Assembly (NCBI GenBank): GCA_031553855.1
Contig: JAVBKW010000004.1
Coordinates: forward strand, 1 to 64,000
DNA length: 64,000 bases
From: RACS-047 sp031553855
GTDB taxonomy: Bacteria > Bacillota > Clostridia > Christensenellales > Pumilibacteraceae
Direction: 5' to 3'
Positions 33,321 through 43,200 of this stretch are shown here, in pieces. Both the position numbers and the translations under genes were made by a program. Numbering within the stretch: the first letter of the stretch is position 1; each line of letters begins with the position of its first letter. Under the pieces are notes generated by a model that was not told the origin of the DNA, ran no database searches, and saw only the letters and a program-made list of their open reading frames with translations.

Positions 33321-34442
33321 TTGGAAATCATAGAGGTCAAAAATAAAAAGCAGATGCGGGCTTTCGTTCAGTTTCCTATACGGTTGTATAAGGACAGCCC
33401 GTATTTTGTTCCGATTTTTACCGGCGACGAAATGAAGATGCTGAACAAAAAAAAGAACCCGACCTTAAAGGATTGCGAGGCGCATTATTACCTGGCAATT
33501 GAAGGGAATAAGGTTTTGGGGCGCATAGGCGCAATATTACACCGCGAATACAACAGGCGCACCCTCAGTAAATGCGTAAGGTTTACACGTTTCGACTGCA
33601 TAAACGATATCTCGGTTGCCAAGGCTCTTTTTGATACGGTGGAAAAATTTGCCGCCGAAAACGGAATGGAGCATATACACGGGCCTTACGGCTTTAATGA
33701 AACCGACCGCTCCGGCTACCTTATTGAAGGTTTCGACCGTATGGCCAATATCGGCACGAATTATAACTTTCCCTATTACGAAACCTTGATAAAAGCCTGC
33801 GGCTACGAAACCGAGAGCAACTGGCTGGAGCTTGAGGTTTTGCCGGGCGAACGCGTTTTAAATAAGCTCAAGCGCATATCAGACTTTACTCTTTCCAAAG
33901 GCGAATACCATATCGCGCAGGAAAAGACTTTTAAGAAGTTTGCAAAAAGGTACGGCTGGAAAGCGTTTGAGTGTTTTAACGACGCATATAACGACCTTCC
34001 CGGATACATCCCTTTTTCAAAGGAATTGTACAGCCAGATTGCCGCCCAGTTCGGACTTATTTTGAAAACGCGCTATATGTGCGCCGTCATCGATAAGAAC
34101 GACGACGTCGTGGGCTTTGCGGTATGCTTTCCCTCAATGGCAAAAGCGGTACATAAATCAAAAGGCAGCCTGTTCCCTCTCGGTGCGTTCCGTATTTTAA
34201 AGGAAATCGCGCGCCCCAAAACCCTTGAGCTTTGCCTTATCGGCGTTAGGAAGGAGCATCAGTCAAAGGGCGTCAACGGCATTATGATACACCATATACT
34301 CAATAACCTTATGCAGGACGGGGTCGAGCGCACCGAGGCGTATCCGCAGTTTGAGGAAAACGAAAAAACTCTTGCCCAGTGGCGGCATTTCGACGCGTCG
34401 GTCATCAAAAAAAGGCGCATTGTTTTTAAGAAGATAAAATGA
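33321..34442 (+). CDS. GNAT-like acetyltransferase family protein
   Basis: 373 residues from a TTG with AGGGG 8 bases upstream. An N-terminal lobe (LAIEGNKVLGRIGAILHREYN) and a C-terminal lobe (LELCLIGVRKEHQSKGVNGIMIHHILNNL, with the V..... RxxGxN/G acetyl-CoA loop) show the GNAT fold, with a middle helical insert. Proteins of this size and layout are common uncharacterised clostridial GNATs. Its stop overlaps the start of the next gene (ATGA), so the two are translationally coupled. Substrate unknown. Confidence 0.6.
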   Translation: MEIIEVKNKKQMRAFVQFPIRLYKDSPYFVPIFTGDEMKMLNKKKNPTLKDCEAHYYLAIEGNKVLGRIGAILHREYNRRTLSKCVRFTRFDCINDISVAKALFDTVEKFAAENGMEHIHGPYGFNETDRSGYLIEGFDRMANIGTNYNFPYYETLIKACGYETESNWLELEVLPGERVLNKLKRISDFTLSKGEYHIAQEKTFKKFAKRYGWKAFECFNDAYNDLPGYIPFSKELYSQIAAQFGLILKTRYMCAVIDKNDDVVGFAVCFPSMAKAVHKSKGSLFPLGAFRILKEIARPKTLELCLIGVRKEHQSKGVNGIMIHHILNNLMQDGVERTEAYPQFEENEKTLAQWRHFDASVIKKRRIVFKKIK

Positions 34443-35578
34443 AAACCGGACAGGTTCAACTTATAGCAACGGCGGCTTTCGGGATTGAAGCGCCGCTAAG
34501 GCGCGAGGTCGAAAGGCTGAGCGGCGTTTGCGATATCAGCGGCTTAGACGGCAGGGTGTGCTTTTGCGGCGGCGCGGAGCTTATAGCGGAGGCGAATATC
34601 AATCTTTCCTGCGCGGACAGAGTGTATTTGGAAGTCGCGAAATTTAACGCCGAAACCTTCGACGCTCTTTACGACAATACTTTTTCCGCGCCTTGGGAAA
34701 ACTGGATCGTAAAAGAGGGTAAGTTTGCCGTCAGCGGAAAAAGCGTCGGCTCACAGCTCTCATCAGTGCCTGCAATACAGAAAATAGTCAAGAAAGCTAT
34801 TTCTGATAAGCTTATGAAGGTCTATAATGCCGGCTGGCTTTACGAGACCGGCGCGGAATACCCGGTGCTTGTGTCCGTTATACGCAACGAAGTCGTTTTG
34901 AGCATAGACACCAGCGGCGCGGGGCTTCATAAGCGCGGCTACCGCATTAAAACATACTCGGCCCCGCTTAAAGAAACTTTGGCGGCGGCGCTTTTAGATT
35001 TAAGCTTTTACCGCGGTAATAAGGTTTTTGCCGACCCTTTTTGCGGTTCGGGTACTATCGCAATTGAAGCGACGTTAAAGGCAAGGGATATCGCGCCGGG
35101 GCTTAATAGGCAATTTGTTTGCCAAAGCTGGAAAAACCTTGACGCAGCTATTTGGAAAAACGCTTATGAGCGGGCGCGCGGAAAAATAATAACCGCTCCA
35201 ATCCCGCCGATATTTGCCTCAGATATAAGCCCCGCCGCAATAAAGCTGGCAAAAGAAAACGCCGCAAACGCAGGCGTTGAAAAAGATATCGTTTTTAAGA
35301 CGGCCGATTTTAAGACGGCAGATTTACCGGAAAGCGGAGTTATAGTCTGCAACCCTCCGTATGCCGAAAGGCTGGGCGGCGATGACGAGGTGCGCGATTT
35401 ATACCGTACTATGGGTAAACGCTTGAAAAATCAAAATAAAACCGCGCTTAACGTTTTGACCGGATTTTCGGGTTTTGATAAGATATTTGGAAAGAAACCG
35501 GACAAAATGCGCAAAATATATAACGGAAACCTGCAAACCTTTTTCTATCAGTATTTTTCCTCAAAGGAACAAGATTAA
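34439..35578 (+). CDS. THUMP-domain 23S rRNA/RNA guanine-N2 methyltransferase (RlmL-like)
   Basis: 379 residues. An N-terminal THUMP domain (about 1-155) is followed by a Rossmann methyltransferase: FADPFCGSGTIAIEA as SAM motif I and NPPYAERLGG as the catalytic motif IV (N-P-P-Y for base amines). This is the RlmL/YpsC-type m2G family acting on rRNA. It overlaps the GNAT gene by 4 bases and is followed directly by the DUF4180 gene. Exact target nucleotide not determined from sequence. Confidence 0.85.
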   Translation: MKTGQVQLIATAAFGIEAPLRREVERLSGVCDISGLDGRVCFCGGAELIAEANINLSCADRVYLEVAKFNAETFDALYDNTFSAPWENWIVKEGKFAVSGKSVGSQLSSVPAIQKIVKKAISDKLMKVYNAGWLYETGAEYPVLVSVIRNEVVLSIDTSGAGLHKRGYRIKTYSAPLKETLAAALLDLSFYRGNKVFADPFCGSGTIAIEATLKARDIAPGLNRQFVCQSWKNLDAAIWKNAYERARGKIITAPIPPIFASDISPAAIKLAKENAANAGVEKDIVFKTADFKTADLPESGVIVCNPPYAERLGGDDEVRDLYRTMGKRLKNQNKTALNVLTGFSGFDKIFGKKPDKMRKIYNGNLQTFFYQYFSSKEQD

Positions 35579-35944
35579 GTGGATTTTAAAACGGTAAATA
35601 TTTATAATAGCAACATCGCCGTATTTGAGGGCAATGAAATTGTTATCAACGACACAGCATCCGCGCTAGATCTTTTATCCACTCTAAGCTATGGATATCA
35701 GTGTTATTCGGCGGTTTTAAAAAAAGAAAACGTCTGCGGAGATTTTTTTGACCTTAAAACAGGGCTCGCTGGCGAAATTTTGCAGAAGTTTGTTAATTAT
35801 CATTTTTCTGTCGCTATAGTAGGCGACTTTTCAAACGTTTCAAGTAAGGCGTTAAGAGATTTTATTTTTGAATCAAACAAAGGAAAAACAGTTTTCTTTG
35901 CAGCGAATGCGGAAGACGCGCTTAAGAAGCTCTCGCAAATTTAA
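35579..35944 (+). CDS. DUF4180 family protein
   Basis: 121 residues beginning with a GTG right after the RlmL-like stop. Pattern: IAVFEGNEIVINDTASALDLLSTLSY, FFDLKTGLAGEILQKFVNYHFSVAIVGDFS, SKALRDFIFESNKGKTVFFA. This matches DUF4180, a small soluble family of unknown role. Probably the last gene of the GNAT-RlmL-DUF4180 unit. Confidence 0.75.
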   Translation: MDFKTVNIYNSNIAVFEGNEIVINDTASALDLLSTLSYGYQCYSAVLKKENVCGDFFDLKTGLAGEILQKFVNYHFSVAIVGDFSNVSSKALRDFIFESNKGKTVFFAANAEDALKKLSQI

Positions 35945-35946
35945 AA

Positions 35947-36441
35947 TCATTTCCGCCAGCCCTCTATATGCAAACAGCGTATTTTACGGTAGGGAAACTC
36001 CGACAGCGGAAAATTGAGCCTGTTAGCGGTATGGCAGCATATATAAACGTTCTGCGGCAGCGGCGGATAGACAAGTTTTGTGACAATGCTGTTATGTGCA
36101 AAAACTTCGCCGTCAAAGCTGATTTGGATAAAATCGCCTTTTCTGATTTGCGGCAGCGTGGTTTCCCTGCCGAACGGGCCGGATGAATTATTCGACGTAA
36201 TAAAATTATAAAACGGCGCAACTGCGCTCCAGGCGGGCGCTTTGTTGTTCGCGTCAATGTAATACCAGCCGAACGTTTTTAAATAGTTCATCTGCGGGCA
36301 GCCTTCAAACAGGCATTGCGAGCAAAAGTTTGTGCAATCGCCGCCTAATGAATCATAATAGTAATATTTGGGATTAGGCGAAAGCGCGTATTTTTCAGCG
36401 TAACCGGCAGATTTATCAGAATCATATTTATAAACCTGCAC
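35947..36441 (-). CDS. Amidase_6 domain protein (putative cysteine amidase)
   Basis: 164 residues from a GTG with AAGGAGG 7 bases upstream. The whole length matches the putative amidase domain: YDSDKSAGYAEKYALSPNPKYYYY, GGDCTNFCSQCLF with the probable nucleophile Cys36, WYYIDANNK.PAWSAVAPFYNFI, FIQISFDGEVFAHNSIVTKL with the catalytic His. Family members are usually exported; this one has no signal peptide, so it may act inside the cell, in the mother cell or after lysis. It converges on the DUF4180 gene with a 2-bp gap. Confidence 0.75.
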   Translation of the reverse strand: MQVYKYDSDKSAGYAEKYALSPNPKYYYYDSLGGDCTNFCSQCLFEGCPQMNYLKTFGWYYIDANNKAPAWSAVAPFYNFITSNNSSGPFGRETTLPQIRKGDFIQISFDGEVFAHNSIVTKLVYPPLPQNVYICCHTANRLNFPLSEFPYRKIRCLHIEGWRK

Positions 36442-36530
36442 AGCAGCCTCCTTGTTTATTCATTATATTTTTTAAAGCCGCAAGTAGTTACACAAAAATC
36501 ATTCACTTTCTAAAAAAGAGGTTAAAAACA

Positions 36531-37784
36531 ATGACATCGGAAAATTTAACTAAAGAATGCAAGTATTCAAGGTATTGCGGCGCGTGTACGTCATTGGATA
36601 TTCCCTACGAAAGGCAGCTCAAAATAAAGAAAAATACGGTCGTTAAAGCTTTTTTGCAGGAAAATATAGGCGCGGAGGTTTTAGAAACCGTCGGGATGTA
36701 CTATCCTTATGCCTACCGCAACAAAATACATTTAGCGATACGCAGAGGCGGGGCAAGGAACGAGCTTATCAAAATAGGGTTTTTTGAAGAGGATTCAGAC
36801 AGGGTCATCGACGTGTCGTATTGCCTGCTGCACGATAAATGGGCGGAAACGCTTATTAAAATAGTGCGAGCGTATGCTGAAAGCTATTCTCTCGAGCCCT
36901 ACGATAAGGAGAACGGAGCCGGAACGCTCAGGTATGTTGCCGCCAGATTTTCAGATAACACTCTGCTTGTTACGCTTGTCGTATCAAACCAGAACTTTCC
37001 CGGGAAAGCAGAATTCTACGGCGAATTGAAAAAAGAATTTAAGAACGTAGGATTGTATCTTAATATAAATAAGCGCACGGATAATGCGGTTTTCGATAAG
37101 ACGTTTATCCATAAATACGGAGAAAAATATATTGAGGGCAGCTTGTGCGGCGTAAAATTCCTGCTGCATCCGGCGTCGTTTTTTCAAATCAACTCAACGG
37201 TTGCGGCAAAAATATATAAAAAAGCTCTTGATATTGCGCTAGACGGCTCTTTGACTTTGAGCGGCAAGAGGGTGCTGGATCTTTACAGCGGTATCGGGAT
37301 CACAAGCGTGCTTTTTGCCAAAGCGGGTGCGGAGGTCGTCGCTGTTGAAAGCGTCAAACAGGCAACGACGGCGGCCGCCGAAATAGCAAAGCTTAACAAC
37401 GTAGGCAATAAAATAACTATAATCAACGACAGCTGTGAAAACGCTTTCAGAATAGATACGAACGCAGGCCAGCTTCAAAGCGAAGAGGCCTTATTGAAAA
37501 GCAAACCCTCAAACGCCGCGCCGCAGCCAAAAAAGCTGCCCGTAAGATCCGCCTGCGATATAGTTTTTCTCGACCCTGCAAGAGTAGGCTCAAGCGAAAC
37601 AGTTTTAAACGCGATTTTGGATTTAAAGCCGGAAAAAATAATATATCTTTCCTGCAACTCCGTATCGCTTGCCCGCGACCTTAAAATTTTGCAATCAAAC
37701 TACAAAATAGTTTTTGTTCAACCCTACGATATGTTTCCGCACACCGACAGCGTCGAAGTCCTTTGCTGCTTGGTAAAAAAATAA
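36531..37784 (+). CDS. rlmD: 23S rRNA (uracil-C5) methyltransferase, RlmD/TrmA family
   Basis: 417 residues. N-terminal Cys set C10, C16, C19 (ECKYSRYCGACTSL) for a [4Fe-4S] cluster, with the fourth Cys downstream; no full TRAM domain is seen. RNA-binding middle (FYGELKKEF... FLLHPASFFQIN), SAM motif VLDLYSGIGITSVLFAKAG, DPARVGSS, and the catalytic Cys in IYLSCNSVSLARDL. An insert (about 310-330, QLQSEEALLKSKPSNAAPQPKKL) is unusual. It methylates a uracil C5 in 23S rRNA. The symbol refers to the family; the exact site is not proven. Confidence 0.85.
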   Translation: MTSENLTKECKYSRYCGACTSLDIPYERQLKIKKNTVVKAFLQENIGAEVLETVGMYYPYAYRNKIHLAIRRGGARNELIKIGFFEEDSDRVIDVSYCLLHDKWAETLIKIVRAYAESYSLEPYDKENGAGTLRYVAARFSDNTLLVTLVVSNQNFPGKAEFYGELKKEFKNVGLYLNINKRTDNAVFDKTFIHKYGEKYIEGSLCGVKFLLHPASFFQINSTVAAKIYKKALDIALDGSLTLSGKRVLDLYSGIGITSVLFAKAGAEVVAVESVKQATTAAAEIAKLNNVGNKITIINDSCENAFRIDTNAGQLQSEEALLKSKPSNAAPQPKKLPVRSACDIVFLDPARVGSSETVLNAILDLKPEKIIYLSCNSVSLARDLKILQSNYKIVFVQPYDMFPHTDSVEVLCCLVKK

Positions 37785-37785
37785 A

Positions 37786-38247
37786 ATGAATATATACGAT
37801 TATCAAAGGCCCGTCGGTAAAATTCAGGACGATGTTTATTTGAGGAACGAGTTTATATCGCTGTATGAGGTTAAAAGCCATAAAGATATGGCGCGGTTCG
37901 GACTGCATTTGGGCAAACATATTATTTCAATTACGGGAATCGAGCCTTGTGAGGAGATAATAGAAGCGTTTGGGGCGGTTAACAGATGGCTTGAGGGAAA
38001 GGCGAACTACAGCGAGGCGCGTAACATAGATATATATAAGTACGCCCGCGCGGAAAAAGATGCGCTGCGGCAGAAATTTTATAAAACTATGGCGCAGATC
38101 GCCTGTATTCCTCACGTGAAATACCACGCTTTATGGGCGACCGATTTTGCCGTAACGCTGATAAATAAAATGCATCCGGACAATTTTGAAGAGGTAAAAA
38201 AAGAACGGGCGTTTCATATTGAATCGCTCAAAAAAGCGAATCTTTGA
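37786..38247 (+). CDS. conserved hypothetical protein, Imm5-like helical family
   Basis: 153 residues, helical and soluble. The pattern FGLHLGKHIISITGIEPCEEIIEAFGAVNRWLEGKANYSEARN ... HVKYHALWATDFAVTLINKMHP recalls the 'putative immunity protein' (Imm5-like) family, seen with or without toxins. No toxin gene is near; it follows the rRNA methyltransferase by one base and is likely co-transcribed. Function unknown. Confidence 0.5.
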   Translation: MNIYDYQRPVGKIQDDVYLRNEFISLYEVKSHKDMARFGLHLGKHIISITGIEPCEEIIEAFGAVNRWLEGKANYSEARNIDIYKYARAEKDALRQKFYKTMAQIACIPHVKYHALWATDFAVTLINKMHPDNFEEVKKERAFHIESLKKANL

Positions 38248-38371
38248 TGACCTGAATGTCTACACCTGCATTTAAAGTTGACAATTGTTTTTTTATGCAG
38301 TAGAATAAAAGAGTAAATTTTCAATTTTTTTTATAATAATAAAAATAATAATTAAAATATCAATTTATATG

Positions 38372-38399
38372 TTGAAAATTTTCTAATATGTAGTATAAT
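38372..38399 (+). promoter_or_regulatory. promoter of the diguanylate cyclase gene
   Basis: TTGAAA (38372-38377), 16-base spacer, TATAAT (38394-38399). It leaves a leader of about 180 bases containing a GC-rich foldback (38433-38480) followed by T6; this may be an attenuator, but I cannot match a c-di-GMP riboswitch. Confidence 0.55.
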
Positions 38400-38588
38400 A
38401 GGAGTATATGATAATATAGTTTTTAAAAAAGGTGTCGCTTCGCGCCACTTCCCTCACTTGTGGTTCGGCTTTTTTCGCGCTAACATAAACTTTATTAGCT
38501 TTTTTAAAGCGATAATTTCTATAGCGTAAGAAAGCGGCGGAATAACCGTTTTTTAGAAACTTTTTTTCATAAAAAACTTGGAGTTATG

Positions 38589-39800
38589 ATGACTAATAAG
38601 ATGAAGAAGAGCATAGTTATAGGCTTTGCAATATTCGGAGTTGCAATAATAGCTTTTGTATTGGGTATGAATATAAAAAACATGAATGACTCGCGAAGGC
38701 TTTTAGAGGACAGCATCAAATCGCAGCTAAATTCGATCACTGCGGCGGCAGAACTGGTAATCGATTCGGATGAGTTTTCGGATTACACTGATATTGCGGA
38801 TATGGAAAAGCCCGAATATATAGCCACCTTCGATAGCTTGTGCGCGCTTGCAGACAATACCGGTGTCAATATTTATGCTATCGCAAAAAACAAGGCGACA
38901 AATACGTACTTTTTTGTATTCGATACCGAAATTGAAGACAGTTCCGCTTTTGAAGAATATGAGCTGGATCAGGTTTATTTGGATGCGTTCGCAGGCAAGG
39001 CTTCTTCGGGTATAATGAACGTTGATGATGAGTACGGCAGTTTTAATACCGGAGCAAGGCCAATTTTCAATAATTCGGTAGTTGTCGGAATCATATGCGC
39101 CGATATCGATGATATATACCTTACGAAAAATATAAAAAACAACACAATAAATATTGTTTTACTGATCGTTATTTTAACGCTTGTGCTTACGGCTCTTGGA
39201 ATTGCGCTTGTGTATTTGTTGAATAAGGTTCGCGCCGCGCAAAGCGAGCTGCAGAAAATGGCTATGTACGATAAGCTCACAGAGCTTCCTAACCGCCGTT
39301 TTCTTTTAGAACATTTAGCTGAAATCACAACAAGAAAAAATAAAAGCCCGTTCGCATTATTCTTTATCGATCTTGACAACTTTAAAAAGGTCAACGATAA
39401 CGCGGGGCATGACGCGGGCGACGCGCTGTTGCAGCATATAGGTATGTATTTACAATGCGCTCATGAGAACTCAAAAGTATTCCGTCCGGGCGCGGGCAGC
39501 CTTAATATTGCGGCAAGGGTAGGCGGCGACGAGTTCGTGCTTGTTGTTCCCGATATTGCCTCCGAGCAGGACGCTGCAAACTACGCGCAGGAAATCCTCA
39601 GCGGGTTTAAGGGCAACGTAGTGGATAAGAATATTGAAAAATACAACGTCGGCTTAAGCATAGGAATCGCGCTGTTCCCGATCCATTCGGAAAATTATCA
39701 GGTGCTTATCAAATACGCCGATATGGCAATGTACAATACGAAATTTAAAGGAAAGAACAGTTTCAGCGTTTACTCCGATGAAATGAATTCCGCTAATTAA
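38589..39800 (+). CDS. membrane-bound diguanylate cyclase (GGDEF)
   Basis: 403 residues from the second of two ATGs (GGAG spacing 5). TM1 (about 8-27), an extracytoplasmic sensor domain (28-185), TM2 (about 190-215), a short coiled coil and a GGDEF domain (about 235-400). The active site is intact: DKLTELPNRRF, DLDNFKKVNDNAGHDAGD, and GGDEF at 312-316. There is no RxxD product-inhibition site five residues before it (the segment reads LNIAAR). Makes cyclic di-GMP from GTP in response to an outside signal. Single gene with its own promoter and terminator. Confidence 0.9.
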   Translation: MTNKMKKSIVIGFAIFGVAIIAFVLGMNIKNMNDSRRLLEDSIKSQLNSITAAAELVIDSDEFSDYTDIADMEKPEYIATFDSLCALADNTGVNIYAIAKNKATNTYFFVFDTEIEDSSAFEEYELDQVYLDAFAGKASSGIMNVDDEYGSFNTGARPIFNNSVVVGIICADIDDIYLTKNIKNNTINIVLLIVILTLVLTALGIALVYLLNKVRAAQSELQKMAMYDKLTELPNRRFLLEHLAEITTRKNKSPFALFFIDLDNFKKVNDNAGHDAGDALLQHIGMYLQCAHENSKVFRPGAGSLNIAARVGGDEFVLVVPDIASEQDAANYAQEILSGFKGNVVDKNIEKYNVGLSIGIALFPIHSENYQVLIKYADMAMYNTKFKGKNSFSVYSDEMNSAN

Positions 39801-39812
39801 TGTTTTTTAGCC

Positions 39813-39854
39813 AATCTCCCCGCCGTTTCAATACTGCGGGGAGATTTTTTTTAG
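39813..39854 (+). terminator. terminator after the GGDEF gene
   Basis: 11-bp stem AATCTCCCCGC/GCGGGGAGATT and a run of eight T. Confidence 0.9.
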
Positions 39855-39968
39855 TATTTTCACTTTCAAATATAAAAAAAGTGTCTAAAATGCCTTTTGC
39901 ATTTTGCCGCCGTTTCAATACTGCGGGGAGATTTTTTTAGTATTTTCACTTTCAAATATAAAAAAAGC
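39821..39968. repeat. tandem duplication of the GGDEF terminator's distal half
   Basis: The loop and right arm of the terminator plus about 45 downstream bases (39821-39879) are repeated at 39908-39966, one T shorter. The second copy lacks the left arm, so it cannot fold as a terminator. Confidence 0.7.
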
Positions 39969-39990
39969 GTCTTCAAATATAAAAAAAGTG

Positions 39991-40075
39991 TCTAAAATGC
40001 CTTTGGCATTTTGCCGCAAAGCGGCAAGGCGCGATTTTTCGCGCTTATCGTAAAGCGCTACGAAAGCGCGAAATA
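39991..40075. repeat. cluster of small GC hairpins
   Basis: Consecutive short palindromes: AAAATGCC-TTT-GGCATTTT, TTGCCGC-AAA-GCGGCAA, GCGCG-ATTTTT-CGCGC, AGCGCT-ACGA-AAGCGC. Similar in style to the hairpin cluster in the rnf leader. Confidence 0.45.
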
Positions 40076-40090
40076 TAATTCATATAGTAT

Positions 40091-40255
40091 AAAAAGAACT
40101 GCGCCGCCAAAATTTAGCAGCGCAGTCAATAAAGTCTTTAGGTCAGGTGTAAAATTAATTAGTCAGCATGTTCACTCCCAAAAAAAGAACTGCGCCGCCA
40201 AAATTTAGCAGCGCAGTCAATAAAGTCTTTAGGTCAGGTGTTAAATTAATTAGTC
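40091..40255 (-). repeat. 74-bp tandem duplication carrying a terminator
   Basis: 40091-40164 and 40182-40255 are identical except one base (period 91). Each holds a CTGCGC...GCGCAG hairpin followed on the minus strand by a T tract. The right copy includes the last codons and stop of the surface protein gene; the left copy is an extra terminator. Confidence 0.75.
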
Positions 40256-43200
40256 GTCGAACTCGTCGGTGTATTTGGGGATTGCTTTTGCCGCAGGCTG
40301 CTCGGCTTGGTCAGAGGTTAAGCTCTCGGCTGCATTTTCTGTTTCGGCGGTTTCGACTGCGTCGGGCGTGTTTTGAGCAGAGTCGTCGAAGTGTTCGATT
40401 TCTTCAGCCTTTACTTCCCTAACGACCTTAACTTTATCGGGAGCAGGGGGCAGAACGTCGTCGAATTCAGCGTAATCCGCATCAGGGTCTGCGATACTGA
40501 TTTTGCCGGAGGGTGTTTTAGTATAAACTCTTTCACGGTTGAGCGTATTGTCGCGATCATATCCGCTGGCGGTTTCGTACTTAACAGAGCGTCTTTTTGA
40601 AACTTTTTCCGCTACCTTTCTGACTACTATCGCAACGAGCGCGAACAGCAGAGCCGCGGAGAAGAGGATCGAGGGGACTAACCACCAGTTGACCGAACCT
40701 GAACCGGAGTCGTCAGCAGGGGGCGTTTCTTCCGCAGGAGCGGCGTCAACAGCGGAGTTCTGGTAAAGCTTTCCTGTTTCGTTGATCTGTGAATCTGTCA
40801 GGAATTTAGCGTCCTTAAGATTTTCAGTTTCGCTTTCGTAAAGGGGAGCGGTGATATCGCTGAACTCAATATTATTGATATAAATGCTGCCCGCGCAATA
40901 CTGATTTACTTTCGTGCCGCCGAGCGTGAACTCAAGGGTTGCTGTGATCGCATCGGTGCCTGTAGCAACGTAGAATTCAAAGGTTTTGAAGGCTTCAGCG
41001 TCTACTATACTGTCGGTGATAAGGGCGGTGGATTTGATATTGTTGAACTTTAAGTTTGTTCCGCTCAACACAATTCCCGCGCCTACGCTCTTATCCGATT
41101 CCGATTTGATATCTACTTTCATAGAAATGCGGAAACGGTAGTAGCTTGTCGCTGCAAGCGTGTAGCTCTTATTTAAAGTCAGCTTGGATGCGGTTTCGGT
41201 TGAGTTGTTCAAAAGCATTACGTTATTTGAAACTGCGTCCGGCGAATTTCTGAAAGTGGAGGGGACTTCTCCGTTTCCGGCTTTAAAGCTTGTAGAATCA
41301 AATATTCCGTATTTTACGCTGTTTGTGGGGGCGTTGGAAAGTGAAGTAAGCGACCAGTTATAAGGATATTTGACAAAGTTATTATCGTAGTAGTCGAACG
41401 CGTCGATAGCTTCGCTCTTAAATGAGTATGTCGCGTTTTTAGGCTTTTGGCCGGAACTCTTTGCTGAGTCGTAAGCCGATTTGAGCTGTGCGTACGTCGT
41501 GCCTTCGCTAACTGCCTCCGCGCTAGCCTTCAAAACGTAGATATTGCCGCTTGAAAGCTTTGTGCTGTTGTCGCGCCTGTCGATAAGGCCGAGCCAGATC
41601 TCAAGTGTGACAGACTGATCCGCGTCGCCGCCTTCAACATAGAAGTTAAAGGTTTCAAAGCCCTTAATATTGCTGCCGGCATACGTTTCGGTGATGTTTT
41701 CGATAGATGCGATAACGTTCGATCCGTTCTTTAATACGAGGCTTGCGCCGTATCCGTTAATGAGGGCTGTTCTTAAAGTGACTGAAATCTTTTGTGTAGT
41801 GGCTGCCGTGATGTTGATATCAGAAGAACGGTAGCCGATTGCGGTTGCTTTTGTGCTGCCGATAACAAGCACGTTGCCAATCTGTCCGTTAGTCGGGTTG
41901 ATGATATCAAAACCTTTATAATCGGTCGCAAGGCGCGAGTAGAAGTGGTCGTTGTCTGTCGGCATAATGCCTTTGATGATATCGTCTCCGCTTTCATTGT
42001 TCTTGATGTGTGCGGCCGAGGTGGAGTATCCGGCAGTACCTGCGGTAGAAGCGTCGATATACGTCCAGGCTGCGGGGGCTAAGGGGAACTTATAATCCTT
42101 GAACGATCCGGCAGTCATAAATTCGCCGTTTGTAACGCCCGCGTCGTTAGTCGAATACGTGCCCTCGAAGGAAACGGCCGTGCCGTTAGAGTTGTAGCTA
42201 GAATAATCGTCGTATGTGAGCTTGTCGAAACGGATGTTGTGGAACATCGCGGTTCCGGAGGCTTTAGAGTCGGCGGTTCCCAGCCAGAGCTGCAGGCCTA
42301 TCTCATAGTCCTTTATAGAGGAGCCCTGGATATAGAAAGCGTATTCCTTCCAGCCGTAGCGCGAGCCGTTTGCGGCGTCGCCCGTTACGGAGTTTTGGGA
42401 GAAGCTTTCATAATTGGCGGGGTTTTCTTCGGGAGTTTTGTATATATCGTTTTCAATTAAGGTTGACTTCAATTTGTTTGTGGTAAGAACGATATTCGCG
42501 CCCGCGCCCGAGATATTGTCGGTTTTGACCCATAAACTTAGGCGGTAGTATTTAAAACGCTCTACTTTAAGTTTTTGTGCGCTCTCGATACCGGATGAAA
42601 CGGGAATATTTACACCTTCGTCGTATGACGAAATCATCATAATGTTTTCAAGGTAGCTTTCGCTGTTATTCCTTCCGGTTGAAGAAACAGGCTGGTATTC
42701 GAGGTTGTATTGTCCGTCTATGAGCTGCGAGTCTGCGCTGAACGCGATAAGATCCGCATAGCTGCTTCCTTTAGACGTCCAGTTAGCGTAAGAGAAAGCA
42801 AATTTGAGCTGTTCGTCGGCTTGCGCGTTATAAGCAGGGTCAGTTTTATCGGTTCCGGCAAACGCGGTTTTTAAGCCCAAATCGATTATTTGTTTGAAAT
42901 CGTTGCTGCTTTGTGTGAGCTTGTTGTAGCTTGTCGCCGAAACCTCGTACGCCTCGACCTTATCGAAGAACGCATAGCCTTTAGAAGCGGAGTAAAAGGT
43001 TTCCTGTTTGCCGTCCGCATTTTCGCCTGAATAATAGTCGCCTACGCTTAAGGTGATTGCGGCGGAGTAGGTTTTAAGCGAGCCTGTAGCAATATAGAAC
43101 TGATATTTTTCCCAACCGAATGTGTTACCGTAGCCCGAATGCGATACCGCTTTTTCAAGGTCGGGGATACCGTCAAGGTTTTTGGCGATATTTTTTACCG

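Noticed and set aside
38433..38480. c-di-GMP riboswitch upstream of the GGDEF gene
   Set aside because: A GC-rich foldback exists, but the conserved GEMM core sequence and tetraloop receptor are not present.
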